DNA of 64,000 nucleotides from Omphiscola glabra (Eukaryota; Mollusca; Gastropoda; Lymnaeidae): NCBI GenBank assembly GCA_964017045.1, contig OZ024808.1, positions 13,422,284 to 13,486,283 of the forward strand, read 5' to 3'. Shown piece by piece: positions 24,692 to 34,519 of this stretch (position 1 is its first letter; each line of letters starts with the position of its first letter). The notes under the pieces were generated by a model. It saw only the letters and a program-made list of their open reading frames with translations, ran no database searches and was not told where the DNA came from. The position numbers and the translations under genes were made by a program.

Positions 24692-25072
24692 TGTTATGTA
24701 GGTGACGTGTTTTAAACGCTTTCCTCGCTTTCACCGTGCATAATCTCTAGCAGACAAACACTCGAGGCCACGTTTTGAGGTGTGGCTTTTGAAACTTAAC
24801 CTTGTTTACAGCAAGCTTATGTATTAACCATTTTAGTTGAATATTGTCGAATGATCTCGAGTATGCTGGAAGCAGAAAAAATGCATATTCTTTTTCTGGA
24901 ATATTTGTCTGGAACAGAGTATAAAAAGGCTGAAATATTGTATGACGAGAGGGAGATCCTTTATCACGAGACTTGGAGCGTGTGTCTTTATTGCACTACT
25001 AGACAGTGCTTTGTAGTGTGTAGATTTTCATTCCTTGTACAACTTTTGCTTATTGTATTTTGATGAACACAA
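24692..25072 (+). promoter_or_regulatory. LTR- or promoter-like element, copy 2 (TATAAAAAGG)
   Basis: It begins TGTTATGTAGGTGACGTG, carries TATAAAAAGG at 24920-24929, then GACGAGAGGGAGATCC, and ends near ACACAACA. With TG...CA-like ends and an internal TATA box it fits a solo LTR of about 380 bp. It abruptly truncates homologous peptide-gene intron sequence on its left, which favours insertion. Confidence 0.45.
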
Positions 25073-25429
25073 CAACGGTCCGTATAAACATAAAGTCAGA
25101 TGATGTCTCAACCGGATATGAAATAATATACTCTTCTCTACTTAGTTAAATTTTGAATGTGCAATAAAATGTCTGTCTTAATTTTGTCAATACTAACAAC
25201 AAATTTGTTGTACAAAATAGTCGGAAGCCAATCAATTATCCTTTTGCTTTGGGTTATGTTTTGTTTAGAGACAATAACAATTTAAATACGTTGCTATTTA
25301 CACAATATAACCCTTTCTTATATGTTTATATTCATTAAGTCCTGCTCCGTTATCGAAACCATACTGCTCCCATTTCCACATCTTTTAAAGTTCAAAGAAA
25401 TGTGTGACAAAAAGTTGTCGTGCGTGTTG

Positions 25430-25800
25430 TGTTAACATATGGTTAAAACAAATTCAGTGGCAGGCGACTTTTTATATTTCGTTGGCATCCGTCTGTCACA
25501 AGGTGACGATTAATGGAATTCGCAGGACTAATCCACAAGGCCTGGGATTATTCTTCAAGTATTATAAGCTGGTTCCCAACAGCAAATGGCCTCTTTCCAC
25601 GCCGCTGGATAACCCCAGGGGAACATCATGTGGATGATACAGCTTGGCACCAGTGGCGTCGCAGGAGTTGTCGGAATGTCTCATTGTATCAATGCTATCC
25701 GCCTTTCGGAACTCCATCTCCGGGTTTGAATTCAGAGTTGCATTCTCTTAGATGAGTTGCCGTCCAAGGTTAACGAGTGCCACCCCCCACCCCACCCACC
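25430..25800 (+). repeat. Possible SINE-like or retrogene fragment
   Basis: A less AT-rich island with mixed-composition open frames and a box-B-like CGGGTTTGAATTC at about 25721. It ends in a C-rich stretch. No family was recognised with confidence. Confidence 0.25.
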
Positions 25801-26080
25801 TCCCGGGGTGCTGGTGTTTTTTTTGCTTGACTGGGCTTTTGCGGGGATTGAACTCCTGACCATCAACTTAAAATTGTTGGAATTTAATTTTTTTTTTCAA
25901 AAATTGATAATAAGAATAAAGCACTAGTATTTTTTAAATTTTATTATTTAGAAAAAAAAAAAGGAAACGCAATTTCCTTATCTGAAAGCAAAATATAAAT
26001 TTCTATTTCTGCTATAAAAATTAAAATTTCATTTTATACCAGCAAAATATAAATTACCATTTCGGGTAACAAATGCTAAT

Positions 26081-26181
26081 TTAATCATCTTTTACTAATG
26101 CTAAACAGTCCGATAAACAATTTGAAATCGGTTCGACACATTCATGTTGACATCTGGAGTTAGACTCGGGATCTTTGCAAA
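26081..26181 (-). pseudogene. Orphan last exon of a third CX3C peptide gene (CRP-3)
   Basis: After an acceptor CTTTCTAG the minus strand reads open for 101 bases to TAA at 26081. That is exactly the length of the last exons of CRP-2 and CRP-4, and in the same phase. It encodes C-x8-C-x3-C-x6-C-x3-C, matching the second module of those peptides, but most other residues differ. The intron upstream resembles the CRP-2 intron until 26340, where the LTR-like element starts. No signal-peptide exon was found, so this is probably a truncated gene copy. Confidence 0.62.
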
Positions 26182-26339
26182 CTAGAAAGTAGATACAGAA
26201 TATATTCTACAAAGATCCACATTATATTGTAAACATGTGTTAATAACATAAAATTACCTGCACTTTTAAACGGACATGAGTAAAAAAAACATCTCTATTT
26301 AAAAATGTCAAATATGTAATAGAATTATATGTATTATGT

Positions 26340-26770
26340 TGTTATGTAGACGACATGTTTTCTTCATTCTTTCCCCGAGAACGGACTCTATCTGACCCCA
26401 GTCTCGGAACCTCATTTATGGGGTGGGTAGCTAAAAATATTCTGTCTTGATTGCGTTAACTTCTAAATTAAATAAATAGTCTGTTCTTTTAGAAGTGTGT
26501 TTACAATTGTAGAATTATCCAGAAAGAAATACAATGTATAAGTCCATTCGAGAAGCATCAAACGATCAGACAAAAAAAGGGGGACGAAAGTTATTTTCTT
26601 AGAGACAGCCGATCATTTCTCGCGAGATCCTTGAAGTGTGTGTTATTTCTGCTACGAGATGAGATTTTTTTTACTCTGTGTGTGTGTGTGTAAATTTATT
26701 TTCATCATTATACCCATTTTGCACAGTGTATTTTATTCAACATTGTACCGGTACAAGCCAAACAATATAC
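26340..26770 (+). promoter_or_regulatory. LTR- or promoter-like element, copy 3, with leader exon and donor-like site
   Basis: It begins TGTTATGTAGACGACATG and resembles the copies at 23.7 and 24.7 kb. The TATA box is lost here. It ends with CATTGTACCGGTACAAG, AATATACT and GTAAGTG (26772-26778), a good splice donor. In the same orientation the next acceptor with a coding exon is at 28429, so this could supply the 5' leader of CRP-4. That is inference; RNA data would be needed. Confidence 0.4.
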
Positions 26771-26939
26771 TGTAAGTGAATAGTTTTAATAACATTTCTT
26801 TAATATTTTGACATTTATTATGATTAACATAATAAAACGTATTAATTGTAATTTACCCTGGTTTGAGTATCGTATTCTTTGTTATTGTTGTTATCATTTG
26901 GTATCGTATGTAATACAAATTTAATACTTTGATATTTAC

Positions 26940-27545
26940 ACAACAGTAACAGTATTGGGAATGACATCCCAAATAACAGTATTGGGAATGACAGCCCAAA
27001 TAAAAGTGTTGGGAAGGACAGCCAAAATAACGGTTTTGGGAATGAAAGCCCAAATAACAGTTTTGGGAATGACATCCCAAATAAAAGTATTGGGAATGGA
27101 TGCCTAAATAAAAGTATTGGGAATGACAGCGCAAATAACAGTATTGGGAATGACAGCCCAAATAATAGTATTGGGAATGACAGCCCAAATAACAGTATTG
27201 GGAATGACAGCCCAAATAACAGTATTGGGAATGACAGCCCAAATAACAGTATAGGGAATGACATCCCAAATAACGGTATTGGGAATGACAGCCCAAATAA
27301 CAATTTTGGGAATCACAGCCCAAATAAAAGTGTTGGGAATGACAGCCCAAATAACAGTATTGGGAATGATAGCCCAAATAACAGTTTTGGGAATGACAGC
27401 CCAAATAAAAGTATTGGGAATGGATGCACAAATAAAAGTATTGGGAATGACAGGCAAAAAAAAACAGTTTTAGGAATGAGAGTAAAAAATCAGTATTGGG
27501 AAAGAGAGTAAAAAAAAATTACAGTTTTGGGAATAACATCCCAAA
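26940..27545 (-). repeat. 27-bp minisatellite, inverted array of about 20 copies
   Basis: The same unit as at 22.5 kb, on the opposite strand (GGGAATGACAGCCCAAATAA). Open frames on both strands are period artefacts. It lies upstream of CRP-4 in the same relative orientation as the other array lies to CRP-2, but 0.9 kb away rather than adjacent. Confidence 0.95.
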
Positions 27546-27753
27546 TAGCAGTGGAGCAAGAGATCTTGAACATAATTTGAAGAGCTATTGAGTATCAACT
27601 GTGCACTGTTAAATTGAGTATTTATTGCATGAACATATGTTGAGCGTAATGAAATCTTTTGTTATCCGCTGATACAAAGTTTGTTTTGAAATCGTGAACC
27701 AAATCAATATTTTTTGTACTACAAAAATCATGTTTTTCAATAAAACGTATTGA

Positions 27754-27917
27754 TCATGACCAAAGCATTGTGTCCCATACCATAAGACTAACTAGATATT
27801 TAATAGTGACATCGCACTTAAACACGTTTAGCTTTTCTTCAGTCCGGCATTGATCATTCCTACACAAACAAACACCATTACAGTCCGAAAATGGGTAAGA
27901 AAATTTGTCCACGTTGC
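27754..27917 (-). CDS. Possible cysteine-rich exon, family B
   Basis: An open minus-strand stretch follows an AAAAG acceptor-like site at about 27918. It encodes about 54 residues with C-x3-C-x-C-x4-C-x11-C, including the segment DCNGVCLCRNDQC, and then a stop. Two plus-strand relatives at 12.4 and 12.8 kb share the flanks and the GFCVC-like core but carry stops. No signal-peptide exon was found. The order of similarity suggests an exon of a duplicated small-peptide gene; it could also be part of a repeat. Confidence 0.3.
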
Positions 27918-28042
27918 TTTTTATTATAATTTTTATTTCATTAATTTTTTGGGACATTTATAAATTTTTAAATTTTAAATATTTTAATATTAAGAAAATT
28001 GTCTTCAAAAGGAACTCGAACGGATCCCACTAAACTTGAGCC

Positions 28043-28068
28043 CTGATGAAGATCTAACTGAATCGAAA
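28043..28068 (+). ncRNA. Hammerhead-ribozyme-like core (degenerate)
   Basis: CTGATGA (28043-28049) and GAAA (28065-28068) are both exact hammerhead core blocks, separated by 15 bases. Only GAT/ATC of the presumed stem II pairs. Stems I and III were not resolved. Penelope-like elements and retrozymes of animals carry such cores, so this could be a decayed copy. Activity is unlikely on this evidence. Confidence 0.3.
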
Positions 28069-28420
28069 CCCCAACATTTTGTTTCTGAGAGTACATTTTT
28101 TAGAACAGAGAATGTTTTAGGAATGTGTCGTGCCAATTTTTACGCCACAAATTCTTATATTTAATTACAACTAGAAAAAAGCCCACAATAGCAAATCGAT
28201 TGTGTGGTAACAACAATGATCTTTTTTTTTTTGTAGCGTCCCCTACCCACCTTTACACACTGACTCCATCTTTGCTGAGCACCTATGAAACGACTATAAC
28301 CAGAAATGTGCTTTTGAAAGTTAAAGATTGTTATGATAAATTTGATTCTTTTTACATGTGTGCTTTATACTATAGCTGCTATTAACTTTTGAATGTACAC
28401 ACATACATTTGGAATTCTTT

Positions 28421-30043
28421 ATGTTATAGCGGTTAACAAAATGACGTTGAGATTCCTGCTTTCTTTGTTGTGCGCGCTGAGTGTTCTGTCAATGAACAAC
28501 AAAAAAGAAGACTGTATCAGACAATGCAATGGTCCGTTTAGCGACTGCCAGATAGGTTAGTATTATCCATCAACTATGCATGTAATCTATTACAAAGACC
28601 ACCATAACTATGCCACTATAAATGTTGTTGTTGTTTTTTTCGGAACTACATCAATATTAATAAGTATTTAACCCAATTTTAAATAATTGCAAAAATAAAA
28701 ATAAGACAGAAAAAATTCGATATTTTCTTGATTGTTATTATGTCAATTTCAAAGTTAATAATGTTTCATTGTCTCTGAACTCAAACTGATATGGGAAATT
28801 ATTAATTTTTTTAAAATAAATGAAAATGTAAATCATGGAGAAAACAAAATTAAATACTTATTTAAAGTACATATGTTATAAACAGTTTTACTAAATAGTG
28901 TACATTTCCCAATTCATATTTGAAAGAGCAAATGAGTTTATTTTATTAACAAAGGTTGACAATATAATGCTGACATCTACTTAAACATATTGAGCATCTT
29001 CTTTCTAGGTTGCAGAGATATCATGGACTCAGCAATGCAAAATACTTGCCAGCAAGGGTGCAAGTTTGAGATACCCTCATGTGAAAAATCATGTCAGAGT
29101 ACTAAATAATACAATTTAAAAACAATCATAAAGGGAAAGCGCAGTTTGGTAACAAAAATAAAGAAACATTTCAATTATTTCTTTGTAAAAAAAGAAAATA
29201 CAAATGCGATATTTATTATATTTTTTCTTCATCTTTTTCTTTTAATTTTATTTTAATACAAAAATCCATTAAAAAAATGCAATTATAGAAGTTAAATATA
29301 CTTTTGGTGTTTTTTTCTTTTCAGATGTCTCTTACATTGTGTTCCTTATCTGTTAATGTCAGATGTCTCTTACATTGTGTTCCTTTTTTGTTGAGGTCAG
29401 ATGTCTCTTACATTGTGTTCCTTATATGTTTCACATTTGTATAACTTATCTAAAGTTTCTTACCAAAAGATAGTTCCTGGAATATTTCCTCAAAATAACT
29501 AACACCACAAAAAACACCGAAAAACCCCACATACAAGTATTTACACCTCCCTTTTTGTATGTGTGTCTATGTTTGAAGGTATCTACGTAATTAATGGTGT
29601 TATTGAGAACAAAAAATAAAACAAAATTATAATTTATTTTACCTACTAACCAAGAGCTGCTTCTGGAATGTTTGTTCCAATGTCCTAAAACTAAAAGTTT
29701 TTTTTTTTAAATGGACGAAATTTATAAAGAAGATATTAAAAAAATATAATTTTTTTTTGCGTTTTGCTCTTACAAAGATCTATGAAGGTTGTTCACTATA
29801 AGCATGGGTTTTTTTTTGTTGGTGTACTGTAGAGAACCTTCGTCGTCTTTATTCTATTTCTATATTTTTCTGGTTGATTACCTTGCTCACTCGTACTGCA
29901 CAAATCTTTCAACTCAAAAATGGTTACAGTCTTTGACTCTTTTAGTTATCTCCTCATCTGACAACACTCTCTCTCTCCCTCTTTCTCTGTCGTACTCAAC
30001 TCCGACTGTCCGGTTCGTCTCTATCTCTTTCGTTCTCGGTTTC
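28421..30043 (+). repeat. Right arm of the 1.6-kb inverted duplication
   Basis: Counterpart of 20932-22540, holding CRP-4 and its 3' flank. The open frame at 29789-30046 and its mirror at 20845-21189 are conserved only because the arms are near-identical. Three copies of TCAGATGTCTCTTACATTGT lie at 29324-29425. Confidence 0.9.
28430..29109 (+). CDS. Secreted CX3C/CX3C cysteine-rich peptide (CRP-4)
   Basis: Exons 28430-28555 (coding from ATG 28441) and 29009-29109 are joined by a 453-base phase-1 intron (GTTAGT...TTTCTAG). The product has 71 residues: signal peptide 1-17 (hydrophobic LLSLLCALSVLS), a short Asn/Lys-rich spacer, then cysteines at 25, 29, 36, 40, 52, 56, 63 and 67. That is two C-x3-C-x6-C-x3-C modules 11 residues apart; the intron falls within the first, just before its last cysteine. 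An acceptor (TTATAG, 28424-28429) 11 bases before the ATG implies an upstream leader exon, perhaps at 26.7 kb. The fold is probably a pair of disulphide-stitched helical hairpins. No known family was recognised, so function (antimicrobial, venom-like, signalling) is open. Confidence 0.75.
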
Positions 30044-30234
30044 TGAATATCATATCCTTAAGCTCATCTAACAATCTTTTGCTCAAAATAATATATTTCT
30101 TTTACATGTGTTTTTACACACTTGTACACATCACTTCTCCGGTTCATTTTGGGCCTTTCTCTTAAGACGTCCATACCATTGCTAATCTTGTTATAGTTGG
30201 CATCGTATAACTCTACATCTCCACATTATTTATT

Positions 30235-30372
30235 CGGTATGTCATTCCCAACACAGTCATTTGGGCTGTCATTCCGAACACTACTGTTTTGGCTGTCATT
30301 CCCAACACTACTGTTTGGGCTGTCATTCCAAATACTTCTATTTCGGCTGTCATTCATAAACACTGCTATGTT
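30235..30372 (+). repeat. 27-bp minisatellite, short array
   Basis: About five degenerate copies of the GGGCTGTCATTCC unit just outside the right arm, following the segment shared with 13.3-13.5 kb. Confidence 0.8.
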
Positions 30373-30689
30373 TGGGATATTCTTGAACCACTTTGTGTTG
30401 AGTATTTTACTCAGACAAATTTTAATGAAGGTTTTTTTCAAACTTTCTTGGTCGACCTCCAGTTTTCTCAGACACACAGAAAAACTGACTTAATGTTTTA
30501 ATAGACAAATCTAACTTTTGTCTATTTCTTTATTTATCAAGAGGCCCATTAAATTTAAAAAAAATAAGTTTACCTTGTTTTCTGTATTATTTTCTTTATA
30601 TCCGCATGTAATCGTTCATCTGTAATAACTATACTTAAAATATAAAAACCTCTACTTCTCCTAGTATTTTCAATCAGAGTGTTAGGACG

Positions 30690-30845
30690 TCAGAGGACTG
30701 GCTAATGGTAGTTTGCGGAATTGAGGTGACTGGCCAATCACAGTTTTAAGATTTGAGAGGAATGGCCAATCACAGTTCTAAGACTTTAGATGACTGGCCA
30801 ATTATAGTGTTGAAACGTGCGATGACTGGCAGAACAGAGTTTTGG
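30690..30845. repeat. Degenerate tandem repeat of about 38 bp
   Basis: Four copies of GACTGGCCAATCACAGTTTT-like units separated by variable GATTTGAGA-type linkers. Confidence 0.7.
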
Positions 30846-32215
30846 CTTGCATAACAAAGAAAGAAATAATTAAGAATGGATTGAACAGAGACCGCTGACA
30901 AAACATCAGGATTTTGAAGTTAAAGAAGATTATATTATGGAAGTATAAAAGGAACTGATAATTAATGTGATGTTATTCGTAGTATGCTTACATTTCTGTG
31001 AAACAAATTTATTTATTGTGGGTATGGTTTATGTCGATATTGTGAATGTCGATATTGTCAATGTCGCTATTAAAAAGGGTCCCTGTTAGAACGTCATCGT
31101 CTCAAATGTTCTATAAAACTCAACATCACGGTGACATTATTATAATTTTGGTTTACCTTTTTTGGATAATTCTCCAATCCGTCTTGACATTTAAGCAAGC
31201 TTTGTTGTTTTAGTATTCGAGATTTATTTATTCCTTTATTACATAGGAAGCTTCAATCTTCAAAATCCAGGTCACTCTCTAAATGCTAGATTGTAATTCT
31301 TTCACCCATATTTTTCTAATTTTTTTTTCTCAAAAACAAATATAAATGATAGGAAAGATAATTAATGATGATTAGTAGAAAGCCCTGCCGCAACATTTGA
31401 CACTATCAAAAGACTAAGATAGTTGACTCTCATGAAAGTCACTACAGCTCACATAGTGATCGTTGTTTTTAATGATGAACTTTAGTTTGTTTGTATGTTG
31501 TTGTTTTTTAAAGTCAACATGTGTTCCATTATATTAGAAGATGTGACCCGATTTCAACCGGGAAAAAAACGGACTTCCTTTAACTTTACTTTTCTTGAAT
31601 TTGCTAAGTCTTACTTGCTATATTAAATAATTATTTTAGAATGTAAATCATTTGGCTTCTCTAAAATTTTGGGGCTTATGGTATATACCTATCTACAGGT
31701 ATAAATCATAAACCCCTAACAATTTTAGAGAGGCCACAACATTTCCTCTCTAGTAAAATGTATTTCGGTAAAAAAATGAAATCAAGAAATCCTTTGTTTT
31801 AAAGGTCTTATCTTAACACTTCTTTCCATATTTTGACTTAAATTATCGTTTTTAAGAGACATGTTGGAATATAAGCACAATATTTTAAACCATTTGAACC
31901 GTTTTTACTAGACGTGCCTGGGACTGTCTTGGCAGCGTTTTGACGCTACGCATTCTGATATTCGCAGCACATGTCCTCCTGTCCAGCGAAGCCGTGACTG
32001 CATTAAAGAGGCAAAGATAGCTGAGGGGACCTGCCTCCATACACATCTCCATACTTAGTCACACTTACATGTGTATAACAGATAACGATTACAATGTAAA
32101 AAGAGGGGTGGGGGGCAAATGAACAGGAGACAAAACAATTGGTTATTGACCAAGAACCTCCAGATCCAACTAGAAGAATTAATATTGCAGAATGTATTTC
32201 CACATTAAGAACTGT
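30846..32215. other. No gene seen
   Basis: AT-rich sequence. Short minus-strand frames near 32.0-32.2 kb show no recognisable domain. Confidence 0.5.
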
Positions 32216-32217
32216 GC

Positions 32218-32405
32218 TAGGAATGGATGAGAACCAGGGTATGTCTTGGCTGTAAACCATGTTAGGGCCTGGGCGAGAACACTGATGTGGTTAGGATGAG
32301 AACCCTGGTATGGATAGCACGTGAAACCTTGTAGGGCGTGGATCAGAACCCTAATATGGCTAGCACGAGAACCCTGGTAGTGTTTGGGTAAGAACCCTGT
32401 CGGAC
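32218..32405. repeat. Degenerate GAACCCTGGTA tandem repeat
   Basis: Six or so irregular units of about 30 bp with GAGAACCCTGGTATGG and GCTAGCACGAGAAC motifs. Confidence 0.6.
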
Positions 32406-32963
32406 TTGAAATAAGTATGAAAAAGATATTAAGAGTTGTTGCTTTTTGTGTTTATCGTTTTTATTATTTAAAGAAAATAATACACATTTAATGGTTAAAG
32501 AATATTTCAGCTAAAGTATATCGTCTCTACTAAATTCGACAACCATCTTGTTGAAAGTAATAATACTATTGCATTTGATTTTCACGGTGCTTCAGTTGTT
32601 TCCAACAGATTCTCACAACGCTTGTTCACTACGCATGTTCATTGCGCACGATTTATAAATGGCTATGCAACACAAAAAATATCTTATCATAAAAATTCAA
32701 TAATTACACCACGTTTGCGTCTTCTAAACAGCAGTTTTTTTTGGGTTTTTTTTTGGCTCATCACCATAGCAATCATCCACTCTAAACATTAATGAATCTA
32801 ATTATGTTTAGCGATTAATTAATATATGAATTGCATTCTTCCTTTCTTAATATAAAGGTTGGGTTTTTAAATATATATATATATATATATACATGTGTAT
32901 GTATGTATATTAATTTAAATTGAACGAGGACGCTACAAAATTATATGGCATATATGTCCCATA

Positions 32964-33167
32964 ACAGTGGTTCTCAACCTTTCGGCCGCGACTCCTTTGG
33001 GGGTCGTATTACCCTTACTCAGGGGTCGCTTAAAACCATCAGAAAAAAAACATATTTTTGAAGTAGCAACGAAAATAATGTTATGGTTGAGGGGCCACCA
33101 AAACACGAGTAACTGTATAAAAGGGGATGCAGCATTAGGAATGGTGAGAACCACTGTGCTACATATT
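32964..33167. mobile_element. hAT (Charlie-like) MITE remnant
   Basis: The ends CAGTGGTTCTCAACC and GGTGAGAACCACTG are the classic inverted termini of hAT-type elements. The interior has the familiar GGGGTCGCTTAAAACCATC block. An 8-bp target duplication is not obvious. A long plus-strand frame runs through it into the LINE relic and is not a gene. Confidence 0.7.
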
Positions 33168-33169
33168 CG

Positions 33170-33385
33170 TACACAAAGAACTCAACAACACACAACGTCA
33201 ACAGGACAGCAGCTGCAGACCACAAAAGACATGACAACGATGCACGGGTTAACCTTGCACATGGAGATGCCCCAACAATCACCTGCACTGACTGCCCATC
33301 TGGGCACTCAGGCACAGCCAGGCTCACAACGTACGATTAAGGTGATCAGGGTCGACTCGACTGATAGACTATCCATATATTGCCT
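33170..33385 (+). mobile_element. Decayed LINE 3' end
   Basis: One frame reads HDNDARVNLAHGDAPT then a C-x2-C zinc-knuckle-like stretch ending in a GTARL motif. This resembles the C-terminal C2H2-like tail found after reverse transcriptase in a widespread invertebrate LINE group. The second zinc-binding half is lost. No reverse transcriptase is left upstream. Confidence 0.45.
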
Positions 33386-33540
33386 GTGTATATACATTGT
33401 ATCTATATAAAAACATTGCCTAGCCTTTATTAGCAGTTCCATACAAGATAAGTTCATGCATTTTTTATACCTTTCAGAGCAAAAGAATGGGGTCAATAAT
33501 TTCCTACACAATTTGTGAACTTCATTCCTATACTTGAAAC

Positions 33541-34100
33541 TTGGGCATTCCCAACAACTGTCAAATGGTCACGTCTTGGGTACACTCGTTATCTTTCTGT
33601 ACATTTGTCAAATGGCATGTGTGTAGTACACTCGCTATCTTTCTGTACAACTGCCAAATTGTCACGTGTGGGGTACACTCGCTATGTTTCTGTCCAACTA
33701 TCAAATGGTCACATGTGGGGTAAACTCGCTATCATTCTGTACAACTGTCAAAATGATCACGTTTGTGTTACAATCACTACCTGTTTGTACAACTGTCAAA
33801 TGGTCACGTGTGGCGTACACCGCTATCTAAATGTACCACTCTCAATGGTCACTTGAAGGGTACACTCATTATCTTTCTGTACAACTGCCAAATTGTCAAG
33901 TGTGGAGTACCCTCGCTATCTTAATGTACAACTGTCAAATTGTCACGTGTGGGGTACACTCGCTATCTTAATGTACAACTGTCAAATGGTCAGGTGTGGG
34001 GTACACTCGCTATCTTAATGTACAACTGTCAAATTGTCACGTGTGGGGTACACTCGCTATCTTAATGTACAACTGTTAAATGGTCAGGTGTGGGGTACAA
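33541..34100 (+). repeat. 47-bp minisatellite
   Basis: About twelve copies of a unit with GGGGTACACTCGCTATC, TGTACAACTGTCAAA and TGGTCACGTGTG. The plus-strand frames across it are by-products. Confidence 0.93.
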
Positions 34101-34515
34101 AGACTACACTTACAGACTAAACCACTAAAGTACACATCCAGACTACACCACTAAAATACACATCCAGACTACACCTCGAAAGTACACATTCAGAGTACAC
34201 CACTAAAGTACACATCCAGACTAAAACTCCAGACTACACACCCATACTGCATATCCAGACTACACATCCAGCGTTCACAGCTATAGTACACATTTAGACT
34301 ACACTTCCAGACTACACCTCGAAATTACACATCCAGACCACACATCCAGACTACACATCCGGACTACATGTCTAAATTACACATCCAGAATACACATCTA
34401 GACTACACACCCAGACTGCAGTCTAAATTACACATCCAGACTACACACCCAGACTATACCTTCTAAAGTACACACCTAAACTATACAATCAGTCTACATC
34501 TGGAGTCTACAAAGA
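34101..34515 (+). repeat. Short-period ACACATCCAGACT repeat
   Basis: Irregular tandem units of roughly 13-26 bp built on TACACATCCAGACTACAC, directly following the 47-bp array. Confidence 0.85.
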
Positions 34516-34519
34516 ACTA

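Noticed and set aside
25721..25870. tRNA gene or tRNA-derived promoter
   Set aside because: Only box-B-like motifs; no cloverleaf could be drawn by eye.
26842..27473. Several long frames on both strands
   Set aside because: The same 27-bp minisatellite in inverse orientation.
29789..30046. Frame conserved with a mirror copy at 20845-21189
   Set aside because: Conservation follows from the near-identical inverted arms; the sequence is 3' flank with a CT-rich run and shows no domain.
32967..33410. 147-codon frame
   Set aside because: It spans a hAT MITE and a LINE relic; chimeric and unsupported.
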